64,000 bases of DNA from Oerskovia rustica (GTDB lineage Bacteria; Actinomycetota; Actinomycetes; Actinomycetales; Cellulomonadaceae): assembly GCF_014836555.1 (NCBI RefSeq), contig NZ_JACSQQ010000005.1, positions 103,711 through 167,710 on the forward strand, given 5' to 3'. The notes under the pieces were generated by a model that ran no database searches, had not been told where the DNA came from, and saw only the letters and a program-made list of their open reading frames with translations. The translations under genes and the position numbers were made by a program. Numbering within the stretch: position 1 is the first letter of the stretch; every line of letters begins with the position of its first letter. Below, one piece after another: positions 8,652 to 17,311 of the stretch.

Positions 8652-9721
8652 GGCGTGGGGCTCCGATGCTCGTCGTGCGGGCTGGCCCCCGGCCGGACGA
8701 CGCCGCGGTACACCGCTGCCGTCCCCTGGACCTGGGCCTCGGGGGTGAAACGGGTCCGCTGGATCGTGCGCGCGGCCTCGCCGAACGCGTCGCGCCGGGA
8801 CGCGGACCGGGCCAGGGCCGCGAGGTTCTCGCCCGCCCGGTCGACGTCGGTCGACGGGTAGAGGGCGAGCGGGTCGAGCCCGGCGAGCGTCTCCAGGTGG
8901 CCACCGGCCCCGGCGGCCACGACCGGCAGCGCGTTGGACATGGCTTCCAGGACGCTGAGTCCGAGGCCCTCGACCGGGCAGGGTGCCAGGAGGACCGCCG
9001 CGCGCTGCATGAGGTCGTCGACGTCGGACCGGGCGCCGAGGAACCGGACGTGCCCGGCGAGACCCTCGCGGGCGACGAGGGCCTCGAGGACGGCACGCTG
9101 CGAACCGTCGCCCGCGACGAGGAGCTGCCAGCCGTCGTCGTGCAGGCGGGACGCGGCGAAGGCGAGCACGCCCAGGTCGGTGCGCTTCTCGGGTTCGAGG
9201 CGCTGGACGAGCAGGACGGCCCCGTCGCGGCCGGCCGCGACCGGGGCGCTGGGGCGGTCGTCGATCCCGGGGTGGACGACGACGCTGTCGCCGTCGACGT
9301 GGTCGGCGACGTACCGGCTGATGGAGATCTGCGCGCGCACCGGTCGGCGGGCGACCGCGGCGGTCAGCCCGGCGGCCGGGCCGCTGCCCCGGGTCCGTGC
9401 GAAGTGGCGCGTGGCGACGACGGGCGGCATGCGTCGGAGCGTCGCGCCCGCGAGCGAGGCCGCGATCTCGGCCGACGTCATGTGAGCGTGCAGGACGTCG
9501 GCACCCGTCGCGGTCGTGCGGATCGTGCGCACGACCTGCGCGAGCGATCCCGCAGGCAGGACCCGCACGGTCGGGTCGTCGACGGTGGCCCGCATGCGGG
9601 GCACGTCGCCGCCGACCACGACGACCTGGTCACCGTGCGCGGACTGTGCGCGCGCCAGCCGGGCGACGTGCCGTTCGACGCCCGCGAAGGCGTCGGAGTG
9701 CACGACGTGGAGCACTCTCAC
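8648..9721 (-). CDS. GT4-family glycosyltransferase
   Basis: This 357-aa GT-B enzyme begins RVLHVVHSDAFAGVERHVARL and has DVLHAHMTSAEIAASLAG in the acceptor domain. LLVQRLEPEKRTDLGVLAF and PVEGLGLSVLEAMSNALPVVA form the donor domain with the conserved Glu pair. The GTG at 9721 overlaps the stop of the polymerase gene (GTGA), which fixes the start; the much longer open frame upstream is a shadow of that gene. It is probably cotranscribed with its three neighbours and should extend the repeat unit that the neighbouring polymerase or ligase handles. Confidence 0.85.
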   Translation of the reverse strand: MRVLHVVHSDAFAGVERHVARLARAQSAHGDQVVVVGGDVPRMRATVDDPTVRVLPAGSLAQVVRTIRTTATGADVLHAHMTSAEIAASLAGATLRRMPPVVATRHFARTRGSGPAAGLTAAVARRPVRAQISISRYVADHVDGDSVVVHPGIDDRPSAPVAAGRDGAVLLVQRLEPEKRTDLGVLAFAASRLHDDGWQLLVAGDGSQRAVLEALVAREGLAGHVRFLGARSDVDDLMQRAAVLLAPCPVEGLGLSVLEAMSNALPVVAAGAGGHLETLAGLDPLALYPSTDVDRAGENLAALARSASRRDAFGEAARTIQRTRFTPEAQVQGTAAVYRGVVRPGASPHDEHRSPTP

Positions 9722-11142
9722 GTGGTGGGGTCCTTCCGGTGGCGGCCCACGGGCTCGGGCTGGGGGGCGGGGATCGCGGACGGGGTGAGCACCAGGTGCT
9801 TCGAGGGACCCGTGGCGTCGATCATCTCCTCGACCGACCGGAGGTCGTCGACGGGCAACGTGTCGCCGGTCTCCTCGCGCGCGGCGCGGCGGGACTCGGC
9901 GTAGGCGTCGGCGCCCACGCAGACCCCCACGATGAGGAACGGCACGGACACCTGGACCGAGACCCAGAAGAGGTCGAACTGTCCTTGGATGAAGCGCATG
10001 AGGAGCACCGAGAACGCGAGGGTCCCGAAGCGCGGGTTGAGGCGCCACAGCACGACGAGCGAGCCGAAGAACAGCACGATGAACGCGGCGAGCCCGACGA
10101 TCCCGGCCGACGTGAGCACCTCGAGCTCGGCGTTGGGCGGCTGGAAGGTGTACTCGGTGCGGTTCGCGACCCACCAGCGCAGCCCGACGCCGACCCACGG
10201 GCTGCGTTCCCAGACGTCGATGGCCTGCTCGTACCAGGTGAGCCGCTGGTAGGCCGAGTTGAACTGGTCGTTGGTCGCGAGCTGCTCCTGGACGGCGGCC
10301 CACACGAAGTACACCGCGGGGATCGCGGCGAGCAGGATGAGCTTGGAGCGCTTGCGGTCGGGGTCCGCGCGCAGGGTGATGAGGACGACGCCGATCGCGA
10401 GACCGATCAGGGCCTGGCGCGACTGCGACGCGAGGATCGCGAGGCCGAAGAGCCAGAACGCGGGGTAGGTGAAGGCCTTGGGCCACCCCACCCACCAGGG
10501 ACGGGCGTAGGCCAGCAGGGCCGCGCTCCCGAGGACGCACCCGACGAAGTTCTTGTGCATGGGGAACGGGATCTGCAGGTACACGGGACCGGTGTTGCCG
10601 GCGGCGAGCTGCTGCAGGGCCGTGAAGCACGTCAGGGCCGCGATGATCAGGCACGGGATCATGAACAGCGTCAGGCCGAGCCGCGCGCGCCCCGCCCGGC
10701 CCACGGCCCACCCGACGAGCAGTGCGCCGCCGACCGAGAGCCAGGCGTGGAACCACTCGACGGTGTTCGCGGTGTACGGGTTGGCGATGACGGTGAAGAG
10801 CGTGGCGACCTGGTAGAACGCCGAGAGCCACAGGAGCGAGCGCATGGGGCGCGAGAGGGGCCGCTGCGTGAAGAAGAGCGCGAACCAGAACGCCCCGAAG
10901 AGCGCGAAGTCGCTCAACGAGAGGTTGACGGCGTCACCGCCGACGCGCTGGACGATCACCATCGCGGGCATCGCGAGGATCGGCATGGCGGCCGGCTCGT
11001 AGATCGTCATCCCGACGACGAGGACCAGCGCGGCGACCGCGACCGAGATCGCGGTGTACTCGGGCACCAGGAGGCCGATCCCGACCAGGACCACGGCGAC
11101 CGCGACCGATCCCGCGGCCCAGGCGAGGGACCGGCGGATCAC
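9718..11142 (-). CDS. Wzy/O-antigen-ligase-like polytopic membrane protein
   Basis: The 474-aa protein has about 12 hydrophobic segments and a long loop containing YQRLTWYEQAIDVWERSPWVGVGLRWW, the Wzy_C-type signature in which the conserved HxxxL/G-rich region is replaced by this variant. Such proteins polymerise or transfer undecaprenyl-linked glycans on the outer face of the membrane. The C-terminal 55 residues are cytoplasmic and hydrophilic. The GTG at 11142 overlaps the upstream stop. Its place between glycosyltransferases fits a polymerase or ligase for the glycan built by this operon. Confidence 0.8.
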   Translation of the reverse strand: MIRRSLAWAAGSVAVAVVLVGIGLLVPEYTAISVAVAALVLVVGMTIYEPAAMPILAMPAMVIVQRVGGDAVNLSLSDFALFGAFWFALFFTQRPLSRPMRSLLWLSAFYQVATLFTVIANPYTANTVEWFHAWLSVGGALLVGWAVGRAGRARLGLTLFMIPCLIIAALTCFTALQQLAAGNTGPVYLQIPFPMHKNFVGCVLGSAALLAYARPWWVGWPKAFTYPAFWLFGLAILASQSRQALIGLAIGVVLITLRADPDRKRSKLILLAAIPAVYFVWAAVQEQLATNDQFNSAYQRLTWYEQAIDVWERSPWVGVGLRWWVANRTEYTFQPPNAELEVLTSAGIVGLAAFIVLFFGSLVVLWRLNPRFGTLAFSVLLMRFIQGQFDLFWVSVQVSVPFLIVGVCVGADAYAESRRAAREETGDTLPVDDLRSVEEMIDATGPSKHLVLTPSAIPAPQPEPVGRHRKDPTT

Positions 11143-13286
11143 GTCGTGGGGCCCGGGTTGGTGGGGCGGGCGAGCATCTCCGCCTCGGCGGACAGGGGGC
11201 CGCGCGCGTACAGCCGGAGCCGGAGCAGGGCCAGGTCGCGTCCGGTGCCCCGGAGCGCGACGGCTCGCGCGGCCGAGCCCGCGAGGACACCCGCGCGTGC
11301 CGCGTGCCAGCCCGTCGCGCCGAAGTGCTTGCGCAGGTACCGCTCCTGGGAGGCGTGGAAGTGCGTCTCGCGGCGGGTCGGGTCACCGCTCGTGGCGCCT
11401 CCGAGGTGCAGCGCCTGTACCTCGGGCACGGCCAGGTGGCGCCTGCCGAGGAGGGTCGCCCGGTAGGCCCAGTCGGTCTCCTCGGCGTAGAGGAAGAAGC
11501 TCTCGTCGAACGGCCCGACCTGCTCGAGCGCGTCGGCCCGGAGCATCAGCACGGACCCGATGACGAACGACCGGTCGGCCGGGGTGCGGCGCAGCGAGCC
11601 GAGCCCCACGGCCTCGATCCAGGTCCCGGCCGGGGACGGGTAGGGCCAGACGACGCGCGCGGCCTCGCCGTCGCCGTCCACCTGCGCCGGGCCTACGCTC
11701 GCGAGGTCCGGTGCCTCGTGGAGCCGGGCCTGGAGGGTCAGGACGTCCTCGGGGCTCACGACGGCGTCCGGGTTGAGCAGGAGGACGTCCGAGCCGGGGG
11801 TCTGGCGGTGGCGCAGCGCGTGGTTGACGCCCGCGGCGAACCCGCCGTTGCGCCCGGGGTCGAGGTAGCGGGCGCCCGCGAGCTCGGCGACCTCCCGGAT
11901 CTCCGGCAGCGACGAGTTGTCCACGACGGTCAGGGGAAGCTTGCCGACGAGGGGTGCCAGCGCGTCGCGCACCAGGTCGGGGGAGCCGTACGCGACGAGG
12001 ACCACCTCGGGCGGCAGCCGCCCGCCGCCCGACGGCGGAGCACCGGTTCCCGGGGTGTGCTCGCCGCCTGCACGGGTCGGGTTCCCGGCGGGGGTCGTGG
12101 GCGCGGGGTGCGCCGTCGCGTGCTCGTACAGGGCGAGGTAGCGGCGTGCGACCTCGGGCCAGGCGCACGAGGCGGCGCGCGTCAGGCCCTGCGCACGGAG
12201 CGCCTCGGCCAGGCCGGGCTCGTCGACGACCCGGACGAGCGCCTCGCGCAGCGCCCCGGCGTCACCGGGGGGCACGAGCAGGCCCGCGCCGCCCACGACG
12301 TCGGGCAGGGCGCCCGAGTCGCTCGCCACCACGGGCGTGCCGCACGCCATGGCCTCGACCGCGACCCGACCGAACTGCTCGATCCAGCCAGGGGTGTCGA
12401 GGGACGGGACGGCCAGGACGTCGAGCGAACGGTAGAACGCGACCAGGTCGTCGCCCGCGAGCGGTCCGACGAACCGGACCCGGTCGCCCAGCGGCCGTGC
12501 CCGGTCGCGGAGCGTGCGGGCCGACGGGCCGTCGCCCGCGAGCGTCACGTGCAGGCGGTCGTCGTCCCGGGCCGCTGCGAGCAGGACGTCCACGCCCTTG
12601 TGCGGGGCGAGGCGCCCCGCGTAGCCGACGTGCACCGGCCCCCCGGCCGGCCCGGTCCCGGGGCGACCCGGACCGGGGACGGGTGCGACGCCGTCGGGCA
12701 GGAGGGCGGACAGGCCGGGGGAGACGGCCTCGCCCGGGGAGAAGACCGACAGGTCCACGCCCAGCGGGACCACCTCGACCGCGCCCCGCGCGCCCTTCGC
12801 GCGGACGATGCGTGCTGCGGCCTCGTTGCAGACCGACACAGCGGCCGCGCCACGCAGGGCCGCGGCCTCGAAGGCACGGAACGGCCAGGGGTAGCGCTTG
12901 GGGATGTTCTGCGCCGAGTACAGGACGTAGGGGGGCGCCGGGCGGCGGCGACGTCCCGGCAGGAGGGCGCGGAGCCGTCGCAGAGCCAGGATCTCCGCCG
13001 TCGCGAGCGCGAACGGCTCCTCGTGCAGGTCCAGGACGTCCCACCCCTGGCCCAGGGCGCGCCAGAGCGGGCCCGGGGCGTAGACGAACAGCGCGGGGTG
13101 CGAACCGAACGTCCGGACGCCCTCGACGGGTTCGCCCGCCCGGGGCGTCAGCTGGACCGTCGTGCCGCCCTCGTCCCACGCCCGCGCCGACAGGAGTCCG
13201 ACGTCGAGCCCGGTCGCCCGGAGCTCGCGCTCCCGCTCTCGCCACGCGTCGACCACGGCGCTGTGCGAGACGCGGAGGATCCTCAT
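11139..13286 (-). CDS. Two-domain glycosyltransferase: GT4 fused to GT2 (rhamnosyltransferase-like)
   Basis: The 715-aa product joins two enzymes. Residues 1-395 are a GT4 enzyme (RILRVSHSAVVDAWRERERE; HVGYAGRLAPHKGVDVLLAA; EQFGRVAVEAMACGTPVVAS). After a Pro/Gly-rich linker (about 395-420), residues 420-715 form a GT2 enzyme of the rhamnosyltransferase type (VVLVAYGSPD; LTVVDNSS; DVLLLNPDAVV as the DxD-like site; FFLYAEETDWAYR). It may add two successive sugars. The ATG at 13286 directly follows a -10 box, so the mRNA is probably leaderless. It heads a four-gene, overlap-coupled operon ending at 7482. The open frame upstream of 13286 is not coding. Confidence 0.85.
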   Translation of the reverse strand: MRILRVSHSAVVDAWRERERELRATGLDVGLLSARAWDEGGTTVQLTPRAGEPVEGVRTFGSHPALFVYAPGPLWRALGQGWDVLDLHEEPFALATAEILALRRLRALLPGRRRRPAPPYVLYSAQNIPKRYPWPFRAFEAAALRGAAAVSVCNEAAARIVRAKGARGAVEVVPLGVDLSVFSPGEAVSPGLSALLPDGVAPVPGPGRPGTGPAGGPVHVGYAGRLAPHKGVDVLLAAARDDDRLHVTLAGDGPSARTLRDRARPLGDRVRFVGPLAGDDLVAFYRSLDVLAVPSLDTPGWIEQFGRVAVEAMACGTPVVASDSGALPDVVGGAGLLVPPGDAGALREALVRVVDEPGLAEALRAQGLTRAASCAWPEVARRYLALYEHATAHPAPTTPAGNPTRAGGEHTPGTGAPPSGGGRLPPEVVLVAYGSPDLVRDALAPLVGKLPLTVVDNSSLPEIREVAELAGARYLDPGRNGGFAAGVNHALRHRQTPGSDVLLLNPDAVVSPEDVLTLQARLHEAPDLASVGPAQVDGDGEAARVVWPYPSPAGTWIEAVGLGSLRRTPADRSFVIGSVLMLRADALEQVGPFDESFFLYAEETDWAYRATLLGRRHLAVPEVQALHLGGATSGDPTRRETHFHASQERYLRKHFGATGWHAARAGVLAGSAARAVALRGTGRDLALLRLRLYARGPLSAEAEMLARPTNPGPTT

Positions 13287-13293
13287 GTGGGAG

Positions 13294-13344
13294 ATTGTCC
13301 ACCAGCGAGGGGTCCCTGCCCCCGCGATCTCACCGAATTCACCC
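13294..13344 (-). promoter_or_regulatory. Promoter with GGGTGA element, copy 2 (minus strand)
   Basis: On the minus strand GGGTGAATTC (13344 to 13335) is followed 35 bases later by GACAAT (13299 to 13294), and the ATG at 13286 comes seven bases after that. Transcription would begin almost at the start codon. The spacing matches the other GGGTGA promoters of the locus. Confidence 0.5.
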
Positions 13345-13364
13345 CGACCGAACCGAGGAGCGCC

Positions 13365-14390
13365 GTGCCCGACCGAGGTCCTGACGCCGCGGGCGCGACC
13401 GTCGCCGAACCGCTCGTGAGCGTCGTCGTCGCCACCAACCGGGGCGGGCCGTTCCTGGCCGAGGCGCTGGCCTCGGTCGCGGCGCAGACGTACCCGCACG
13501 TCGAGCTGGTCGTGGTCGACGACGGCTCGCCCGACCCGGCCGTGATCCGCGGCCTCGTCGAGGAGGCTGGCGTCGGGACGGTGCTGCGCCTCGACCCGTC
13601 GGGCGTCTCCACCGCGCGCAACACCGGTGTCCGGCACACCCGCGGCGAGCTCCTCGCGTTCCTCGACGACGACGACCGGTGGCATCCCGACCGGCTGCGC
13701 CTCGCGGTCGACGCGCTGTCCGCCCGACCCGACGCCGTGATCTCCTACTGCGCGATGCGCACGGTCGACCCGGCGGGCGAGGAGCTCGTGGCCGCCGACC
13801 AGCGCCCGGCCCGCGACGCACGGGACGTGGTCCGCGGCCTGACGGGGATCATGCTGCCCAACCTCGTGATCCGCCGCGGTGCCTTCGACGCCGTGGGCGG
13901 GTTCGACCCCGCGTACCGGCAGGGCGAGGACCTCGACCTGGTCCTCGCGGCCGCGACGCTCGGGCCGTTCGTCTTCGTCGACGAGGTCCTCGTCGACTAC
14001 CGGTACCACCCCGGCAACACGACGCGGGCCTACCGCGACCTCGCCGCGGGCATCCGGGTGATCCTGCGCGAGCGGCGCTCGCAGGCCCGCGTGGCTCGCC
14101 GGGCGGAAAGCGCGGGCCGGGCCGGCCGTGCCGATCTCGACCCGGCCTACCGTGACCGGCTGCGCGCCAACGACCGCTTCGCCGCGTGGAGCGCCGCCCG
14201 GGCCGCGCGGGCCGACCTCTCCGAGCGTCAGGTCCGCGCCGCGCTCGGTCACGTCGCCTGGGCTGCGCGGTTCGCACCGCTCGCGCCCCTCGACTGGGCC
14301 CGCGAACGGGGGCGACGGCTCGTCGGCAGGGTGACTGGCAGGACGACAGGCAGGGCGACGGGTGCAGGCCCCGGCGAGACGAACGACTAG
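13365..14390 (+). CDS. GT2-family glycosyltransferase
   Basis: This 341-aa GT-A fold enzyme has the standard GT2 elements: LVSVVVATNRGGPFLAEAL, VELVVVDDGSPDP, the nucleotide-binding GVSTARNTGVRH, the catalytic-metal motif LLAFLDDDDRWHPDRL (DDD), and a later FDPAYRQGEDLDLVL with the ED pair. It should add one sugar in the cytoplasm. The GTG at 13365 lies four bases after AGGAG (13356-13360); the large frame upstream of it is a shadow of the opposite gene. It is divergent from the GT4-GT2 gene and converges, with a 4-base overlap, on the next gene. Confidence 0.85.
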   Translation: MPDRGPDAAGATVAEPLVSVVVATNRGGPFLAEALASVAAQTYPHVELVVVDDGSPDPAVIRGLVEEAGVGTVLRLDPSGVSTARNTGVRHTRGELLAFLDDDDRWHPDRLRLAVDALSARPDAVISYCAMRTVDPAGEELVAADQRPARDARDVVRGLTGIMLPNLVIRRGAFDAVGGFDPAYRQGEDLDLVLAAATLGPFVFVDEVLVDYRYHPGNTTRAYRDLAAGIRVILRERRSQARVARRAESAGRAGRADLDPAYRDRLRANDRFAAWSAARAARADLSERQVRAALGHVAWAARFAPLAPLDWARERGRRLVGRVTGRTTGRATGAGPGETND

Positions 14391-15433
14391 GACGCGTCCT
14401 GCCGCCAGCTCGGCGGAGGGACGATCGGCGGAGCCGCCGGGACCCGCCCGAACTTCCACCCGGCGCTCCAGCTCAGCCGCCACACCAGGTCGGAGAGATC
14501 CCCCGGGCGCCGGATCGTGGACGCCTTGCGGAACGCCTTCCGGACGAACGAACCACCACGGACGGCGAACACCCGGCCGCGCCGGGCGAGCCCCCTGAGG
14601 CGGCCCACGACGCCCGCGGGCAGCGTGTCCTCCCCCGGTGCGGAGTCCGCTCGTGCGTGGTCGCCCGTCGGCTCGTCGTCGCCCGTCGTGCGCGGAGCCT
14701 GCGCGTACAGCAGCGCGTACCGGTGGCTCAGCCAGCGCTCGCCCGCGCCGTACGCGAAGGACTGCCGGGCGATGTTCCGCAGACCGTCGCGGCGCCGGAC
14801 GTGCAGCACGATGTCCGGGTCGAACACCAGGTCGTGGCCCGCGAGCTGGACCCGGATGCAGAAGTCGTCGTCCTCCGCGGTCCGGGCCCCCTCGTAGAAG
14901 CCCCCGACCTCGTCGAAGACCGCCGTGCGCACGCCCATGTTGCCCGAGCCCGCCGTGACGAACTGCTCCAGCCCGGGCTTGACCGTCAACCGGTCCGTCT
15001 GGGCCGTCCACGTGACCGACGACGTCAGGTCGGCGTTGAGCCGGGACCCCTCGAACGGGCCCGCGACGAACTCGTGCTCGGCCAGGGCGCGGTGCATCGC
15101 CTCGACCCAGCCGTCCGCGACCATGTCGTCCGCGTCGCAGAACGCCAGGGCCCGCGACCTCGCCTGCGCGACCGCGATGTTGCGGGCCGCGCTGGGTCCG
15201 CGACGGGCCGAGGCGTCGACGAGCCGGAGCTCGGGCATGCGACCGGTCCACTCCTGGACGAGCCGACGGGTCCCGTCGCTCGACCCGTTGTCGCTCACGA
15301 TCACCTCCCAGGGCCACGCGGGACGCTGCGCGAGCAGCGCGCCGAGCTGGACCCCGAGGGTCGCCTCCGCGTCGTACGCCGGGATGATCACCGAGAGCTC
15401 CGGGCGGGCCTGCGCACCGGTGGGTGTGCTCAT
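14387..15433 (-). CDS. GT2-family glycosyltransferase
   Basis: The 348-aa protein shows LSVIIPAYDAEATLGVQL, VIVSDNGSSDGTRRLV, GPSAARNIAVAQ and the DxD site ALAFCDADDMV, then RTAEDDDFCIRVQLAGH with the general-base region. The C-terminal part from about residue 235 is a basic tail of unknown function. It is cotranscribed with the deacetylase gene in front of it: its ATG at 15433 overlaps that gene's stop (ATGA). It probably contributes a sugar to the same polysaccharide. Confidence 0.85.
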   Translation of the reverse strand: MSTPTGAQARPELSVIIPAYDAEATLGVQLGALLAQRPAWPWEVIVSDNGSSDGTRRLVQEWTGRMPELRLVDASARRGPSAARNIAVAQARSRALAFCDADDMVADGWVEAMHRALAEHEFVAGPFEGSRLNADLTSSVTWTAQTDRLTVKPGLEQFVTAGSGNMGVRTAVFDEVGGFYEGARTAEDDDFCIRVQLAGHDLVFDPDIVLHVRRRDGLRNIARQSFAYGAGERWLSHRYALLYAQAPRTTGDDEPTGDHARADSAPGEDTLPAGVVGRLRGLARRGRVFAVRGGSFVRKAFRKASTIRRPGDLSDLVWRLSWSAGWKFGRVPAAPPIVPPPSWRQDAS

Positions 15434-16272
15434 GTCTGACGCATCCTCTCGCGGGCCATGCTCATGACGGGCTGGTACGTCGTCACCAGGTCGTGGGCGG
15501 TCACGGTCCGGTAGCCGTCGGCCACGAGACGATCGAGCAGCAGGCCCAGGACCCGGGCCCGGTCGAAGGCCGGGAACACCTCGTCGGCAGCGAGCGTCTC
15601 CGGGTCGCCCCGGTCGTCGTGGAGCAGGAGCATGCTCCCGGGGAAGATCGTCGACAGGGCACGCTCGGCGATCCGCTCCTCCTCGTCGTCGACCCAGTCG
15701 AACGCGTCGCCCGACCAGATGAGCACGTCCATGCCCAGCCCCGCGATGCCGTGCGCCTGACGGACCGTGTGCGCGCCGTACGGGGGCCGGAACGAGACGA
15801 GGGGCGCCGAGACGATCGACTCGACCTCGTCCTTCGCGTCCCGCACGTACCGGACCGCCTCGCTATCGCCCATCGTCAGCAGCGACCGGTGGTCCTGCCC
15901 GTGGAGCGCGAGCTCGTGGCCCTCGGCGAGGATCCGGCGGGCGATCTCCGGGTGCGCCCGGACCTGCCGGGCGAGCGCGAAGAACGTCGCGGTCTCGCCG
16001 CGTGCGGCGAGCAGGTCGAGCAGGCGAGGCGTGTGCTCGGGGTGCGGGCCGTCGTCGTACGTGATCGACACGACCCGGTCCGACGTGTTGACGCAGAACG
16101 TGCCGAGCGCGCGCGTCAGGGCGCGGGGTAGCGGGAGGCGCGTGTACGCGACCTCCGCGAACCCGCCCCCCACGGGCGCTGGCCTGCTCTCGATGTCGCG
16201 GCGACGGACCACGATCCCGCGGGGAGCGCGACGGTCCGTGGTGCGGGATCCGCCGGGCAGGGACTCGGACAT
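15430..16272 (-). CDS. Polysaccharide deacetylase (NodB/CE4 family)
   Basis: This 280-aa protein carries the CE4 motifs in order: VVSITYDDGPHPEHTPRLL with the catalytic and metal Asp pair, ELALHGQDHRSL as the His-x3-His metal site, VSFRPPYGAHT as motif 3, and DVLIWSGDAFDW and SMLLLHDD as motifs 4 and 5. CE4 enzymes remove N- or O-acetyl groups from glycans such as peptidoglycan or poly-N-acetylglucosamine. No signal peptide is obvious in the first 50 residues, so acting inside the cell or leaving by another route is possible. The ATG at 16272 follows the SD-like AGAGAGGG. Confidence 0.85.
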   Translation of the reverse strand: MSESLPGGSRTTDRRAPRGIVVRRRDIESRPAPVGGGFAEVAYTRLPLPRALTRALGTFCVNTSDRVVSITYDDGPHPEHTPRLLDLLAARGETATFFALARQVRAHPEIARRILAEGHELALHGQDHRSLLTMGDSEAVRYVRDAKDEVESIVSAPLVSFRPPYGAHTVRQAHGIAGLGMDVLIWSGDAFDWVDDEEERIAERALSTIFPGSMLLLHDDRGDPETLAADEVFPAFDRARVLGLLLDRLVADGYRTVTAHDLVTTYQPVMSMARERMRQT

Positions 16273-16376
16273 CGGCTGACCCTCTCTGGTCGTCCGGGAC
16301 GGGGCCCGCGCCGGACCGGCCGGGCGGGTGGTGCAGATGCTACGGGTGAGACGGGGCGGGCGCGTGCACGTCCCGC

Positions 16377-17114
16377 CTAGGTGCGGACACCGTCGAGCGC
16401 CTCGAGCCTCGCGAGGGCCGCGGGGTCCTCGGCGCTCGCGGCCACGAGCCGGGGCCGGAGGGCGTCGACCGCGTCCTGCAGGCTCACTCCGAGCATGTGG
16501 TGGAAGGACCAGTCGTCCTCGGGGTCGAACGCCGGGTCGAGGCTCCGGTCGCGCGGGCGCGGGTCGTTGCCCGTGATGTCCCCCGAGTCGAGGAACGGGA
16601 TGCCCGGGGTCCGCGGCCCGAAGGTCTCGAAGTCGGTCACGACGGGCCTGCCGTCGAGCATCCAGATGTTGTGCGGCTGCAGGTCGCCGTGCAGGTTGCC
16701 CGTGAGGTAGATCTCGAGCAGGACCTCCAGGGTCCACGCCCCCATGTCCACGCGGTCCTCCCGCGAGAGCTGCTGCCCGGCGACGTCGAGCCGGGACTCG
16801 TCCGGCAGGCGCGGGACCGTGAACCCGCGGCGGTGCCACCGGACCACGGGCATGCGCCACGGCCGGTCGCCGAAGAGGTCACCCGTGGCCTTCTCGGCGA
16901 GGAACGCGTCCTTGCCGACCCGGGTGCGGGCGAAGTACTTCGAGACGGTGGGTCGCCCGCCGGTCGTGGTGTAGACGGTCACCGAGCGGTCGGTGGCCTT
17001 GACGAAGGTCGCGCCGACGGGGCTGCCGAAGATGTAGACCATCCGCGCCCGGTCCACGACCCTGCGGACCAGCGAGCGGGGCGGCCCCTCCGCCTGGACG
17101 GCAGGCATGCTCAT
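16377..17114 (-). CDS. Kinase-fold protein (APH/RIO/LPS-kinase-like)
   Basis: The 245-aa protein has the catalytic core of the small atypical kinases: HGDLQPHN at residues 142-149 (HxDxxxxN, catalytic Asp144 and metal Asn149) and VVTDFETFG at 158-166, where Asp161 should bind metal. FVKATDRSVTVYTTTGGRPTVSKYFA in the N-lobe resembles the nucleotide-binding sheet with its Lys. Members phosphorylate sugars, antibiotics or lipid-linked glycans. In this locus a glycan or lipid-sugar substrate is the natural guess. GAGGAG precedes the ATG at 17114. It lies just downstream of a nucleotidyltransferase-like gene on the same strand. Confidence 0.7.
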   Translation of the reverse strand: MSMPAVQAEGPPRSLVRRVVDRARMVYIFGSPVGATFVKATDRSVTVYTTTGGRPTVSKYFARTRVGKDAFLAEKATGDLFGDRPWRMPVVRWHRRGFTVPRLPDESRLDVAGQQLSREDRVDMGAWTLEVLLEIYLTGNLHGDLQPHNIWMLDGRPVVTDFETFGPRTPGIPFLDSGDITGNDPRPRDRSLDPAFDPEDDWSFHHMLGVSLQDAVDALRPRLVAASAEDPAALARLEALDGVRT

Positions 17115-17311
17115 GACGACTCCTCGACTGGTGGTGTGCGGTCGCGGACCCCCACGATCGATCCGGCCACGGTAGCGGTGAGCGCTGCGGCGGGTCCATG
17201 GCAGGACGCCGCGGGAGCGGGCGAAATCGGCACGGGCGAGCGTGGCGTCGGTGTCGACGGTCCGCGCCGCGGGCGTGCGCGAGGCCGACCGCGGGCGCGT
17301 GCGACGCCTCG

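Noticed and set aside
11304..13364. Long plus-strand open frame in front of the GT2 gene
   Set aside because: It is antisense to the GT4-GT2 gene, has no recognisable domains, and the real GT2 start at 13365 has a ribosome-binding site. Very high G+C makes long antisense frames common here.
16340..16350. GGGTGA between the deacetylase and kinase-fold genes
   Set aside because: It points toward no plus-strand gene, and the minus-strand gene lacks the spaced -10 box.
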